From the NCBI GenBank assembly GCA_963788055.1, contig CAWBFA010000001.1:372001-436000 (forward strand): a DNA stretch of 64,000 nt. Direction: 5' to 3'. Positions 21,769 to 30,970 of the stretch are shown here, piece by piece; the first letter of the stretch is position 1; each line of letters starts with the position of its first letter. A model generated the notes under the pieces. It was not told the origin of the DNA. It made no database searches and saw only the letters and a list, made by a program, of their open reading frames with translations. This DNA comes from JACCTU01 sp963788055 (GTDB lineage Bacteria; Actinomycetota; Thermoleophilia; Gaiellales; Gaiellaceae). A program made the translations under genes and the position numbers.

Positions 21769-23051
21769 GGGTAGATGCCGCGTGCCTCGAGTGCCGCCGC
21801 GACCTCGCGGATCCCTGCGACGAGCGCGGCGTTGCGAAGGGTCAGCTCGCGCTGCTCGGCGAGCTTCCACACGCGGTCGAACGCGTCGCCGAGCTTCTCG
21901 GCAAGCCGCGCGCGAATCTCCTCGCGCGTCCAGAACAACCTTCCGAGATCCTGCACCCACTCGAAGTACGAGACGGTCACGCCGCCCGCGTTCGTGAGGA
22001 CGTCCGGGAGCACGGGGATTCCGCGCTCGACGAGGATCGCGTCCGCGTCGTTGTCCGTCGGGCCGTTCGCGCCCTCGGCGACGAGCTTCGTGTCGATGCG
22101 CGAGGCGTTCTCGGCCGTCAGCTGGTCCTCGAGCGCCGCGAGGACGAGGATGTCGTTCGGGAGCTCGAGCAGCTCGGCGTTCGTGACCCGCTCGCAGTCC
22201 GGGAAGTCGGCGAGCGACCCGTGTTCCGCAACCCACGCGTGCGCGCGCGCGACGTGGATGCCGGTCGGCGAGTAGATGCCGCCCGAGATGTCGGAGACCG
22301 CGAGGACGATCGCGCCCCGGTCCGCAAGCTCGTGTGCGGCCACGCCCCCGACGTTTCCGAAACCCTGCACGACGCAGCGCTGCCCTGAGAGGTTCCAGCC
22401 GAGCCGCGCGCAGGCGCGCTCGATCACCATCACGACGCCCGCACCCGTCGCCTCGCGGCGGAAGACGGAGCCGCCGAGCGGGATCGGCTTTCCTGTGACG
22501 ATCTCGGGCACCGCGTAGCCGTGCTGCATCGAGTACGTGTCCATCATCCAGGCCATCGTCTGCTCGTTCGTCGCCATGTCGGGGGCGGGGATGTCCTCCT
22601 GCGGCCCGATGAAGTCGCGCAGCTCGATCGTGTAGCGCCGCGTGAGCCGCTGCAGCTCCGCCTGGCTCAGCTCGCGCGGGTTGCAGCGCACGCCGCCTTT
22701 CGCACCGCCGTAGGGAAGCTTGAGCAGGGAGCACTTCCACGTCATCCACATCGCGAGCGCTGCGCACTCGCCCAGGCTGACGTTCTCGTCGTAGCGGACA
22801 CCGCCCTTCGTCGGCCCGAGCACGCTCGAGTGCTGGACCCGGTAGCCGGGGAAGACGCTGAGCCGGCCGTCGTCACGCCGGACGGGCACGCTCGAGACGA
22901 GCGAGCGCTCCGGGTACCGAAGCCGCTCGGCGACCTCGTCCGCGACATCGGCGTGCGGAAGGGCCTGCTCGAACTGCGTCAACGCCTGCCGGAAGAGCGG
23001 CGTGTCCCATTCGAGGGTCTGCTCCGGCGCGTGCGTCGGCGTGCTCGCCAC
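21765..23051 (-). CDS. gdhA: Glutamate dehydrogenase (Glu/Leu/Phe/Val family)
   Basis: A 428-residue enzyme of usual length for the hexameric NAD(P)-dependent glutamate dehydrogenases, which interconvert glutamate and 2-oxoglutarate plus ammonia. Seen are the substrate region GPTKGGVRYDENVSLGE, the catalytic lysine segment KLPYGGAKGGVRCNP, the DIPAPDMATNEQTMAWMMD motif and the Rossmann segment VVQGFGNVGGVAAHEL. GTG 23051 is the start. It is co-directional with the membrane gene upstream (10-base gap) and overlaps the CBS gene downstream. Confidence 0.92.
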   Translation of the reverse strand: MASTPTHAPEQTLEWDTPLFRQALTQFEQALPHADVADEVAERLRYPERSLVSSVPVRRDDGRLSVFPGYRVQHSSVLGPTKGGVRYDENVSLGECAALAMWMTWKCSLLKLPYGGAKGGVRCNPRELSQAELQRLTRRYTIELRDFIGPQEDIPAPDMATNEQTMAWMMDTYSMQHGYAVPEIVTGKPIPLGGSVFRREATGAGVVMVIERACARLGWNLSGQRCVVQGFGNVGGVAAHELADRGAIVLAVSDISGGIYSPTGIHVARAHAWVAEHGSLADFPDCERVTNAELLELPNDILVLAALEDQLTAENASRIDTKLVAEGANGPTDNDADAILVERGIPVLPDVLTNAGGVTVSYFEWVQDLGRLFWTREEIRARLAEKLGDAFDRVWKLAEQRELTLRNAALVAGIREVAAALEARGIYP

Positions 23052-23061
23052 GCCGCGGAGT

Positions 23062-25167
23062 CTACGTTTGGCAGGTTCGACCCGTTGCGGCCGCGCGGAT
23101 CTCCGACAGCCGCACGCCGACCTTCCGAAAGCGCGCGCTGTAGGGCGGCGCGTGTGGGATCGCGCGCACCGTCGTCGACCCGTCGACTCGGATCGGCACG
23201 TCGACGTAGCCGCTCTCCGGGACGCACACCTCGAGCGTGAGCTCCGCCGTGTCCGTCGACCCGAGCGCGAACGACTTCGCCCCGACCTGCACCGTGCGTG
23301 GCGCCTCGACGTCGGGTGCGCTCACGGACAGGCTGAGGGTCGCCACCCCGGCCGGCGGGTAGACACGGAGGACCGCACGCCGCTCGGGACGAGTCCAGCC
23401 GTCCGGATCGAGGCCGAACGTGACCCACTGCGCGCGCAGCGGCACTTCGAGGTCAACGAGCTCGAGCTCCGGCCCCGCTGCGACAGGTGTCCCGGCAGGG
23501 CCGAACCGCGCGTCGAGCGTCGTGCGGACGATGTAGTCCGGTGTCCCGGCACCGGAGATGACGCCCGTGCGCGGGTCGATTCGCACGTTCGGCGACGGGA
23601 ACGTGTCGGGCGTGTACGTGATGTACCCGCCTAGACGGAAGGCGCGGTCGACGCGGGCGTTCCAGAACTCGACGTCCCACCAGGCGGACGCGCTCGGAAA
23701 CCACTCTTGCCCGACGGAGTACGCGAACATCGCGACCGAGCCGTCCTCGATCGCGGCGTCGATCCACGAGAGCTGGCGCGCCTGGGCACCGGCGAGCCTG
23801 CGTCCACTCGGGCCCGAGCTTTCGAGCATCCGGTTCCAGGTGTACGCGGTCTCGACGACGACGAACACGACGAGTGCGGCGAGCACCGTGACGGCGAGCG
23901 GCCGCCGCGGGAGCCGGCGAAGCGCGAAGAACAGCGCGACGCCGAGCAACCCGCCGACGATCGCAAGCAGATCTGCGGGCTTGAGTCCGACGTCGTTGCC
24001 GAACCGCGTCAGCGCCTCGTGCGTCGACGACGCGGGCGAGTCGACGTTCACGCCGAAGACCGGCTCGAAGTCTTCCAGCCCGACCGTGAGCACGAACAGC
24101 GTCGTGAGTCCGAGCACTCCGGCCACGCGGGGGCGCGGGTCGTCGAGCGCGCACGCGGTCGCGAGGAACAGGAGCGGGGCGACGTAGAAGAGATAGCGAT
24201 CCTTGACGTCGAGCCCCAGGCCGAAACGGACCACGACGGAGCCCGATTCGACGGCGAGCACGATCACGGCCGCGACCACGAGCCCGGCGAAGGCGGACCG
24301 CTCCGGCTCGGCGGGTGGCCGCACAAGTGCCGCGAGCGCCCAGCCGCCGCCGAGGAGGAGCGGGACGATCCCGAGCGCGACCGCGGTCACGTTCACGTGG
24401 ACGAGCGCCGACCGGAACGCGTCGACCGAGAGCACGTCGCCCTCGAGCGCCGGGGCGTAGCTCCCGAGCAGCCCACCACCCCCGAGCAGGACGACGAGCG
24501 CGGCGAGCGCGGCGACGCCGAACGCGACGGCGTGCGCACGCCACCTGCCAAACCGCACCTCATTCACCGCTGCCGCGGCGACGAGCACGATGCCTAGCAC
24601 GGCGAGCTGCGGTCGGGCGAGCGTCGCGACGAGGATCGCGGCGAGTGCAACGACGTCGCGCCGCGGCGATGGTGCATCGATCGCCCGCTGGATCGCGAGC
24701 AACGCCCAGAGCGCAGCCGGATACGCGACCGACTCGGTCATCACGAAGCCGGCGATCACGGTCCACGGAAGCGCGACCGCGAAGAACGCCGACGCCACCG
24801 CGAACAAACGTGAGAGGGCGAGCTCGCGCGCGAGCAGCCACGTCGGGATCGCCGCGCTCGCGAACAGCACGCCGTTCAGTCCGTGAACGATGCGTACAGC
24901 CTCGGGCAGATCGACGAGCGCGAAGACCGGCATGAGCAGAAACGGGTAGAGCACCGCATACACGTCGACGTGCTGGCCGTGCAGCGTCGGCAGGAATGCC
25001 CCGTCGACGAACGAGAGCGACAGACGCTCGTAGAGCAGCTCGTCGGTCATCACCGCCCAGTCGGATATCTGCCAGCAGAGGACCGCGAGCACGACGGCCG
25101 AGACGACGAAGAGCGCGATCTCGGGGGCGGCCCGGCGCACGGCCCTGGACGCTATCGGCTCCCCCAC
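23062..25167 (-). CDS. Polytopic membrane protein, glycosyltransferase-like
   Basis: About 701 residues with some ten or more hydrophobic segments in residues 10-450 (APEIALFVVSAVVLAVLCW, LYPFLLMPVFALVDL, RDVVALAAILVATLARPQLA). An early acidic loop, VMTDELLYERLSLS, resembles the catalytic loop of GT-C/GT39-like glycosyltransferases. The last ~230 residues form an extracytoplasmic beta-rich domain (TLSLSVSAPDVEAPRTVQVG). It probably transfers a lipid-linked sugar outside the membrane. GTG 25167 is chosen because the longer frame would translate the adjacent tRNA-Leu. Confidence 0.68.
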   Translation of the reverse strand: MGEPIASRAVRRAAPEIALFVVSAVVLAVLCWQISDWAVMTDELLYERLSLSFVDGAFLPTLHGQHVDVYAVLYPFLLMPVFALVDLPEAVRIVHGLNGVLFASAAIPTWLLARELALSRLFAVASAFFAVALPWTVIAGFVMTESVAYPAALWALLAIQRAIDAPSPRRDVVALAAILVATLARPQLAVLGIVLVAAAAVNEVRFGRWRAHAVAFGVAALAALVVLLGGGGLLGSYAPALEGDVLSVDAFRSALVHVNVTAVALGIVPLLLGGGWALAALVRPPAEPERSAFAGLVVAAVIVLAVESGSVVVRFGLGLDVKDRYLFYVAPLLFLATACALDDPRPRVAGVLGLTTLFVLTVGLEDFEPVFGVNVDSPASSTHEALTRFGNDVGLKPADLLAIVGGLLGVALFFALRRLPRRPLAVTVLAALVVFVVVETAYTWNRMLESSGPSGRRLAGAQARQLSWIDAAIEDGSVAMFAYSVGQEWFPSASAWWDVEFWNARVDRAFRLGGYITYTPDTFPSPNVRIDPRTGVISGAGTPDYIVRTTLDARFGPAGTPVAAGPELELVDLEVPLRAQWVTFGLDPDGWTRPERRAVLRVYPPAGVATLSLSVSAPDVEAPRTVQVGAKSFALGSTDTAELTLEVCVPESGYVDVPIRVDGSTTVRAIPHAPPYSARFRKVGVRLSEIRAAATGRTCQT

Positions 25168-25182
25168 TCGACTTCTGGCCAG

Positions 25183-25269
25183 TGCCGGGGGCGGGACTCG
25201 AACCCGCACGCCCGCGGACGGGCACCCGATTTTAAGTCGGGCGCGTCTGACCAATTCCGCCACCCCGGC
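25183..25269 (-). tRNA. tRNA-Leu (anticodon TAA)
   Basis: An 87-base class II tRNA with a long variable arm. Acceptor GCCGGGG pairs with CCCCGGC, discriminator A. The anticodon arm CCCGACTTAAAATCGGG contains TAA. The variable arm is GCCCGTCCGCGGGC, and the T arm is GCGGG-TTCGAGT-CCCGC. No duplicated fragments of it are seen nearby. Confidence 0.93.
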
Positions 25270-25281
25270 GGGACCAGGCTA

Positions 25282-25971
25282 CTAAGAGCCGGGCTGGAGG
25301 CTCTCGGGCGGAATCCGCTCAGGCCCCTGGAACCGGTACGCGTCGCGGAACGTCTCGAACGCGCTCTCGTCGACCTGCGTGAACTCGGCGAGGATTCCCC
25401 GCGAGTCGTCGGTCTGCACCTGGCCGTTCTTCGTCGGGGCATTCCACGCGGTGAGCGCGATCTTGTTCCCGAGCCGCGGCAGCGGGGAGAGCAGCATCGC
25501 GACCGGGTCTGAACGGTAGAAGCGCCGGAGCTTCGCGACCTCCTCGTCCGGCACCTTGTCGCCGTAGTACATGACGATCCCGCCGTGCTCGAGGTTGTGC
25601 ACCGCGCGCGCAAGCTGGAGCGGCCTGTCGTATTCGCCCCAGATCACCCACTGCCCGTAGTGCGGCCCGCTCGTCGGCGGGAAGGAGTTCCACTCCTTCG
25701 GCGTCGCCGCCGGGTTGGGGATGTGCTGGAAGTACCCGATGCCCTTGAACGTCTGGTAGGTGCCGCCCGCATCGCGCACCGCCTGCGCGACCGACTCCGA
25801 CTTCGAGTCGCCTCCGCGGAGGAGGAAGAACCCGGCGACGCTCGCGACGACGGCGAGGACGACCGCTGCGCCCAGAATCACCCAGAGGCCGCGCTGGTCG
25901 CGCTCGTCCTTCCGCGTCTTCGGGGCCTGCACGCGCCGAGGCGGTGGCGGCGTACGGGCTTTCTTGGCCAA
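25282..25971 (-). CDS. DUF3105 membrane-anchored protein
   Basis: A 229-residue protein: a basic proline-rich cytoplasmic N-terminus, one membrane segment (LWVILGAAVVLAVVASVAGF), then a DUF3105 domain with the family motifs FPPTSGPHYGQW and VHNLEHGGIVMYY, and NKIALTAWN. The conserved His/Tyr suggest a metal or ligand site outside the membrane, but the family's function is not known. TTG 25971 is the start. It diverges from rmuC over a 52-base gap. Confidence 0.85.
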   Translation of the reverse strand: MAKKARTPPPPRRVQAPKTRKDERDQRGLWVILGAAVVLAVVASVAGFFLLRGGDSKSESVAQAVRDAGGTYQTFKGIGYFQHIPNPAATPKEWNSFPPTSGPHYGQWVIWGEYDRPLQLARAVHNLEHGGIVMYYGDKVPDEEVAKLRRFYRSDPVAMLLSPLPRLGNKIALTAWNAPTKNGQVQTDDSRGILAEFTQVDESAFETFRDAYRFQGPERIPPESLQPGS

Positions 25972-26023
25972 AGTGGCGGCAGGGTAGCAGCGGGACTCCG
26001 TCCGACCGGCTCTCTACCGTTCG

Positions 26024-27241
26024 TTGGCCGTGACCCTGGCCTGGTTCGCACTCGGACTCCTCGTCGGCTGTGCAGCAGCGTGGTTCGTCCTGCGCGCACG
26101 GATCACGACCGCCGAGGCGACTGCGGACCTCGAGCGCCGCACGGCCGAGGAGAAGCTCGCGGCAGCCGATCGCGCCCGCGCCGACCTGGAGAAGCAGTTC
26201 CACGCGCTCTCGGCCGAGGCGCTCCGTCAGAACAACAGCGCGTTCCTCCAGCTCGCGGAGTCGAAGCTCCAGGGCTACGTCGGCCCGCTGAAGGAGTCGC
26301 TCGAAAAGGTCGACGGCCACGTTCGTTCGCTCGAGCAGGCGCGACAGCTGGCGTACGGCGCGCTCCGCCAGGAGCTCGGCGCGCTGCGAGAGGGGCAGGA
26401 AAAGCTCCGCGGTGAGACCGGGAACCTCGTCGCGGCGCTGCGCACGCCCCATGTCCGAGGACGCTGGGGCGAGATGCAGCTGAAGCGCGTCGTCGAGGTT
26501 GCGGGGATGCTCGAGCACTGCGACTTCGTGTCGCAGGCGTCGGTGCGCGACAGCGAAGGTGGGCTCCTCCGTCCAGACCTGATCGTGAAGCTCCCGGGCG
26601 GTAAGAACGTCGTCGTCGATGCGAAGGCGCCCCTCGCGGCGTATCTCGACGCGTTCGAGGCCGACGGCGAGGACGCGAGGGCGATCGCCCTGGCCAATCA
26701 CGCGCGGCAGGTGCGAGACCACATGAGCAAGCTGGCGGCGAAGGCGTACTGGCGACAGTTCGCACCCACGCCGGAGTTCGTCGTCATGTTCCTTCCGGAC
26801 GAAGCGTTCCTTCGGATCGCTCAGGAGCAGGACACCGCGCTCACCGAGGACGCCTGGCAGGCCGGCGTGATCCTCGCCTCGCCGACGACCTTCTTCACAG
26901 TGATGCGCACCGTCTCCACGACGTGGCGGCAGGAAGCCGTCGCCGAGAGCGCGCGCGAGGTGCACGAGCTCGGGCAGGAGCTCTACGACCGTCTCGGGAC
27001 GATGGCAGGGCACGTGCACGCTCTCGGCCAGTCGATCCGCCGCGTCGTCGAGCACTTCAACAAGACCGTCGGAACGCTCGAGACCCGCGTGCTCGTGACT
27101 GGTCGCCGGTTCCGCGAGCACGGCGTCGTCGGTGACGAGCTTCCCGCGATCGACCCGGTCGACCTCCAGCCGCGGACGTTGAACGCACAGGAGCTCTCGG
27201 ACGTCTCGGACGAGACGACGAGGGCGCTGGACGCCGCTTAG
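26024..27241 (+). CDS. rmuC: DNA recombination protein RmuC
   Basis: A 405-residue protein with an N-terminal membrane anchor (LAWFALGLLVGCAAAWFVL), a coiled-coil (TTAEATADLERRTAEEKLAA), and the RmuC nuclease-like domain with RGRWGEMQLKRVVEVAGM, DLIVKLPGGKNVVVDAKAPL, which carries the DxK part of a PD-(D/E)XK site, and SPTTFFTVMRTVSTTW. It limits inversions and short-repeat recombination in Escherichia coli. TTG 26024 is the start. Confidence 0.92.
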   Translation: MAVTLAWFALGLLVGCAAAWFVLRARITTAEATADLERRTAEEKLAAADRARADLEKQFHALSAEALRQNNSAFLQLAESKLQGYVGPLKESLEKVDGHVRSLEQARQLAYGALRQELGALREGQEKLRGETGNLVAALRTPHVRGRWGEMQLKRVVEVAGMLEHCDFVSQASVRDSEGGLLRPDLIVKLPGGKNVVVDAKAPLAAYLDAFEADGEDARAIALANHARQVRDHMSKLAAKAYWRQFAPTPEFVVMFLPDEAFLRIAQEQDTALTEDAWQAGVILASPTTFFTVMRTVSTTWRQEAVAESAREVHELGQELYDRLGTMAGHVHALGQSIRRVVEHFNKTVGTLETRVLVTGRRFREHGVVGDELPAIDPVDLQPRTLNAQELSDVSDETTRALDAA

Positions 27242-27265
27242 CCCGGCGTCGTACGATCCCGCGCG

Positions 27266-27421
27266 ATGCCCCTGCGCGACCTGTTCCGGCGGCGCCGCCG
27301 CGATCGCCGCACGGCCTCAGCGGAGCAGACGTCGCTGACCGAAGAGGACGTCCAGCGCCTCCAGCGTGTCCAGCGCGCAGCGGCGTCGTCCGTCCGCGTC
27401 GTGCGCGCGCCGCGCTCTTAG
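27266..27421 (+). CDS. Small basic hypothetical protein
   Basis: 51 residues: MPLRDLFRRRRRDRRTAS, then a helical part, LTEEDVQRLQRVQRAAASS. The ATG lies 25 bases after the rmuC stop and the codon use is like its neighbours. No family recognised; it could be a chance frame, but nothing else fills the gap. Confidence 0.4.
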   Translation: MPLRDLFRRRRRDRRTASAEQTSLTEEDVQRLQRVQRAAASSVRVVRAPRS

Positions 27422-27470
27422 GGGGGTTTGGCGGGCCCGGCGGCACAGCGCCTGTGTCGCCAGACCCTCC

Positions 27471-28607
27471 TCAAAAGCGAAGAAGCGCGCCCACGCCGTC
27501 GACCCGCTCGAGGCCGACCTCGTGGCGGACGTCGAGCAGCGACCCGCCGTGCAGCAGCGTCTGGCGGACCGCGAGGTCGAAGCCGGAGTCGCGCTGCTCG
27601 AGGGTCGTGCCGTCGAGCGGGCACTCGCCCCCCTCGAGCGACGCGCGGCCGCACTTCGGGCACTCGTACGCCGGGCGGTCGACGCCCTCCTGGTGGAGGA
27701 GCAGCTCGACCCGCGCGTCGCAGGCCGCCGTCAGCGTCTCGGCCCAGCCCGACGCCGCACGACCGTTCGTGGCCGCCTCCTCGCGCCAACGCTCGAGCGC
27801 CTCGTGCTCGTCAGCCGCGTCGGCTTCCTCGAGCAGCGGCTGCACGAGCTCGAGCAGCTCGGTCGGGCCGGTGTGGGCCTCCGCCTCGGTCGTGCCGACG
27901 ACGACGCTCTTCACCTCGTGCGGCAGCGTCTCCAGGAACTCCGAGCGCGTCTCCTCCGAGCCCACGACGACCACCTTCGGCGTTTGCAGCCGCCTCACGG
28001 CCCGGTCGAGCTCCGAGGCGACGTCTTTCAGGTGCTCGGCGACGAGCTTCTCGATGTGCCGTTGGTAGCGCGCCTGCGACCAGCCCCCCTGGTCGTGGCG
28101 TCCCGGCTGGTCCTCCGTGCGGTCGACAATCTCCTCGAGGCGCCCGGCCCGGAGACGGAAGACCTGGCCGCGCTCGCGGCCGACGAAGGCGACGATCGCG
28201 CCGTCGTCGCGGCCGACGAGCTGTGCGAGCGGCGCGAGCTGGAAGCTGCGCCCGACCTTTACCCCGTCGGGCACGGAGCCCGCCACCGGGAGCGGCCGGA
28301 AGAAGTCGCCGGACACGAAGACGGCAAATCCCCTCGCCCCGTCTCGGCTGAACTCGTTGTCGAAGAACTCGCGGATCCGGTCGAAGTCCCGCTTCAGCCC
28401 TTTCCGCTCGTCGTGCGTCAGCTCGTCGCGGCGCCCTTCGACCTGCTTCTCGGCGTCCGAGATCAGCGAGTTGACGCGCGTGTCGACCGCGGTCGGCGTC
28501 GGGCTGTCCGCCGGATCGAGGTCGAGGTAAAGGCTGATCGCACAACCCCCTTCCGACCGGAAACCGGCGAGATCGCGGAGGGTTGTCCACGTCAGCTGTT
28601 CGGCCAT
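27471..28607 (-). CDS. baeRF-like (bacterial archaeo-eukaryotic release factor family) protein
   Basis: About 378 residues. CAISLYLDLDPADSPTPTAV at the N-terminus, FAVFVSGDFFRPLPVAGSVP, GAIVAFVGRERGQVFRL and VVVVGSEETRSEFLETLP follow the layout of the Vms1/Host-attachment/baeRF group, which are related to eRF1 and may act on stalled ribosomes. The C-terminus carries a zinc ribbon (CPKCGRASLEGGECP). ATG 28607 is preferred to the longer frame. It diverges from trxB over 86 bases. The family call is fair; the role is inference. Confidence 0.65.
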   Translation of the reverse strand: MAEQLTWTTLRDLAGFRSEGGCAISLYLDLDPADSPTPTAVDTRVNSLISDAEKQVEGRRDELTHDERKGLKRDFDRIREFFDNEFSRDGARGFAVFVSGDFFRPLPVAGSVPDGVKVGRSFQLAPLAQLVGRDDGAIVAFVGRERGQVFRLRAGRLEEIVDRTEDQPGRHDQGGWSQARYQRHIEKLVAEHLKDVASELDRAVRRLQTPKVVVVGSEETRSEFLETLPHEVKSVVVGTTEAEAHTGPTELLELVQPLLEEADAADEHEALERWREEAATNGRAASGWAETLTAACDARVELLLHQEGVDRPAYECPKCGRASLEGGECPLDGTTLEQRDSGFDLAVRQTLLHGGSLLDVRHEVGLERVDGVGALLRF

Positions 28608-28693
28608 CGAAAGCGGGTCTGCCCCGGGCTGCGCGATTGTAGTCGTCGCGCCGCTGGAACAAGCGTCCGGTCGGTACCGTTGAATACAGCACA

Positions 28694-29665
28694 ATGGAAA
28701 TCAGGGATCTGATCGTCATCGGCGGCGGCCCCGCGGGCTATACCGCTGCGCTCTACGCCGCCCGCGCCAACCTGGACCCGCTCGTGATCGAGGGCTTCCA
28801 GTGGGGCGGCCAGCTGATGATCACAAGCGATGTCGAGAACTATCCGGGGTACCCCGAGGGGATCCTGGGGCCGGAGATGATGGTCGAGTTCCGCCGGCAG
28901 GCCGAGCGGTTCGGGAGCGAGTTCATCACCGACGACGTGACGAGGGTCGACTTCTCCGAGCGCCCCTTCCGCGTTTGGGTGGGGAACGACGAGTACCAGG
29001 CACGCGCGGTGGTGGTGGCGACCGGCGCGACCGCGCGCCAGCTCGGGCTGGAGTCCGAGGTCGCGCTCCAGGGTCGCGGCGTCACCTACTGCGCGACGTG
29101 CGACGGCGCCTTCTACCGCGACCGGGACGTCGTGGTCGCTGGCGGCGGCGACTCGGCGATGGAGGAGGCGATCTTCCTGACGCGCTTCGCCTCCAAGGTG
29201 ACGATCGTGCACCGGCGCGACGAGTTCCGGGCGTCGCAGATCATGACCGACCGAGCACGCGCGAACGAGAAGATCGAGTTTCTGACGCCGTACGTCGTCG
29301 TCGACGTCCTCGGCGTCGACGAGGGGAAGCTCAGCGGTCTGCGGCTCGAGAACGTCGAGACAGGCGAGGTGATCGACCACCCGACCGACGGCCTGTTCGT
29401 CGCGATCGGCCACGACCCGAACACGAAGCTCTTCCTCGACCAGCTCGAGCACGACACAGCGGGCTACCTGGTCACCAACCCGCGCTCGACCGAGACCAAC
29501 GTCCCCGGCGTGTTCGCCGTCGGCGACGTCCAGGATCACACGTACCGCCAGGCCGTTACCGCGGCCGGGTCCGGCTGCATGGGCGCACTCGACGCCGAGC
29601 GCTTCCTCGCGGCCGAAGCGGGACACGTGCACGATGCGCTCGCCGTGCCTCGCGTCGAGTCCTGA
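28694..29665 (+). CDS. trxB: Thioredoxin reductase
   Basis: A 323-residue FAD/NADPH enzyme. FAD-binding motif IVIGGGPAGYTAALYAARAN, redox-active YCATCDGAFY (CxxC), NADPH motif VVVAGGGDSAMEEAIFLTR, and the second FAD segment GVFAVGDVQDHTYRQAVTAAG are all present. It passes electrons from NADPH to thioredoxin in the cytoplasm. ATG 28694. Followed at 7 bases by the PAS gene, probably in one transcript. Confidence 0.95.
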   Translation: MEIRDLIVIGGGPAGYTAALYAARANLDPLVIEGFQWGGQLMITSDVENYPGYPEGILGPEMMVEFRRQAERFGSEFITDDVTRVDFSERPFRVWVGNDEYQARAVVVATGATARQLGLESEVALQGRGVTYCATCDGAFYRDRDVVVAGGGDSAMEEAIFLTRFASKVTIVHRRDEFRASQIMTDRARANEKIEFLTPYVVVDVLGVDEGKLSGLRLENVETGEVIDHPTDGLFVAIGHDPNTKLFLDQLEHDTAGYLVTNPRSTETNVPGVFAVGDVQDHTYRQAVTAAGSGCMGALDAERFLAAEAGHVHDALAVPRVES

Positions 29666-29672
29666 CGGACGC

Positions 29673-30125
29673 GTGGCGTACTTCATCTGCCCAAACTGCC
29701 AGAACCGGTCGATCGACAACGACGGCCGGGAGGGTCTGCTCGACCAGGCGGCCGCGTGCCAGCGCTGCGGGTTCGGCTTCCTGTTCGAGTTGATGGACGA
29801 CTACTACCCCGCGCCGGGCGTCGGCTTCGTGGTCTGCGACCGCGACGCCCGCGTGCTCGCGACGGGCAAGGGCGTCTTCGAGCTGACCGGGTACCGCGAG
29901 CCGGAGCTGATCGGGCGGGATGTCGTCGACGCGCTCGGGCTCCGCGGGACCGACGGGGTCCAAAGCCCGATCGCCGTGGCGCTCGAGTGGGGCGTCCGCC
30001 GGCTCGGCGAGCGGCTCGCGCTCCGCACCCGGGCGGGGATCGACAAGACCGTCACCGCCGACCTCTTCCCCGCCTACGACGAGGACGGCGGCCTACTGGT
30101 CGCACTCGCTCCGCGGTCGCGCTAA
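29673..30125 (+). CDS. Zinc-ribbon / PAS-domain protein
   Basis: 150 residues. It begins with a four-cysteine ribbon (CPNCQNRSIDNDG ... CQRCGFGFLF), then a PAS-like domain with PAPGVGFVVCDRDARVLATG, KGVFELTGYREPELIGRDV and a C-terminal strand, GGLLVALAPRS. Probably a soluble ligand- or redox-sensing protein. GTG 29673 is taken, directly after the trxB stop. Its last 4 bases overlap the converging hydrolase gene. Confidence 0.65.
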   Translation: MAYFICPNCQNRSIDNDGREGLLDQAAACQRCGFGFLFELMDDYYPAPGVGFVVCDRDARVLATGKGVFELTGYREPELIGRDVVDALGLRGTDGVQSPIAVALEWGVRRLGERLALRTRAGIDKTVTADLFPAYDEDGGLLVALAPRSR

Positions 30126-30937
30126 CCCGCGGCGAAGTCGAACGTCGCCGCCCAGGTGACGCCTGCGACCTTCGTCTGGCCTGCGACGGACGGATGGAAG
30201 TAGTCCCTGGTGGAGACGTCGCTGCGCGTGAACCCCGTGTTGAAGACGGCGTTGTTGTCGAAGCGGCACGCGAAGTACATGGCGCAGACCTGCGCGAGCT
30301 GCGTGTTGTAGTCGATGTTCCGCTGGCGGACGCGGTTGCGACGCGCGACGTCCCACGGCAAGTTCGACCATGCGTTTGCGAGCATCGACTGGCAGATACC
30401 CGCGAGCGTCCAGACCGACTGCGCCGCGAAGCTGCCGCGGTAGATCGCGAACAGGTTGTAGACGTTCGGGATGCTCGCGACGAACACGCGCGAGCTCGGC
30501 AGGCCCACTGCGAGCGCGGCCATCGCCTGCTCGAACTGTGCGCGGAAGGTGGCAACGGGAGTCATCCCGCTCTCGCTCGATGCGCAGACGTCGTTGGCGC
30601 CCATCAGGATCGTCACGTACTCGACCCGCTGCGCGACCGCTTGCTGAACCTGGCCGAGCAGGTCAGCCATGTCGGCGCCGCTCGCGGCGTCGTTGTGGTT
30701 CCGTCCGGCGATCGCCGGGTTCGCCGCCAGGATCCGGCGATAGTGGCTGTTCACGGAGCCGCTCGTGCCGGTCGACCACGACGCGGCCGGGCAGTCGATG
30801 TACGGGAAGGCACAGTCGTTGAAGCCGCGGGTGATCGAGTCCCCGGTCGACGCCATCGAGCTCGGATAACCGGCCGCGGCTGTGCCGGTCAGCGCGAGGG
30901 CGGCAAGGGCGGCGGCGAGCCCGGTGAGGAACCTCAC
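30122..30937 (-). CDS. Secreted SGNH/GDSL-family hydrolase
   Basis: A 271-residue protein with a signal peptide (FLTGLAAALAALALTGTAAA). Block I, MASTGDSITRGF, contains the nucleophile serine; block III is VTILMGANDVC; block V is STRDYFHPSVAGQ (DxxH-type). The family hydrolyses esters of lipids or sugars outside the cell. Six cysteines could form disulfides, as in secreted Streptomyces lipases. Start ATG 30937. Confidence 0.85.
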   Translation of the reverse strand: MRFLTGLAAALAALALTGTAAAGYPSSMASTGDSITRGFNDCAFPYIDCPAASWSTGTSGSVNSHYRRILAANPAIAGRNHNDAASGADMADLLGQVQQAVAQRVEYVTILMGANDVCASSESGMTPVATFRAQFEQAMAALAVGLPSSRVFVASIPNVYNLFAIYRGSFAAQSVWTLAGICQSMLANAWSNLPWDVARRNRVRQRNIDYNTQLAQVCAMYFACRFDNNAVFNTGFTRSDVSTRDYFHPSVAGQTKVAGVTWAATFDFAAG

Positions 30938-30970
30938 CGGGCGTATGTTCTCAGCCTTCGCGCACCTTGT

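Noticed and set aside
20476..22767. 763-residue minus-strand ORF
   Set aside because: It joins a shadow of gdhA, the CBS gene and a shadow of the GGDEF gene; only the CBS part is real.
25168..25263. N-terminal extension of the membrane protein
   Set aside because: It would translate tRNA-Leu; the GTG at 25167 is the first start outside the tRNA.
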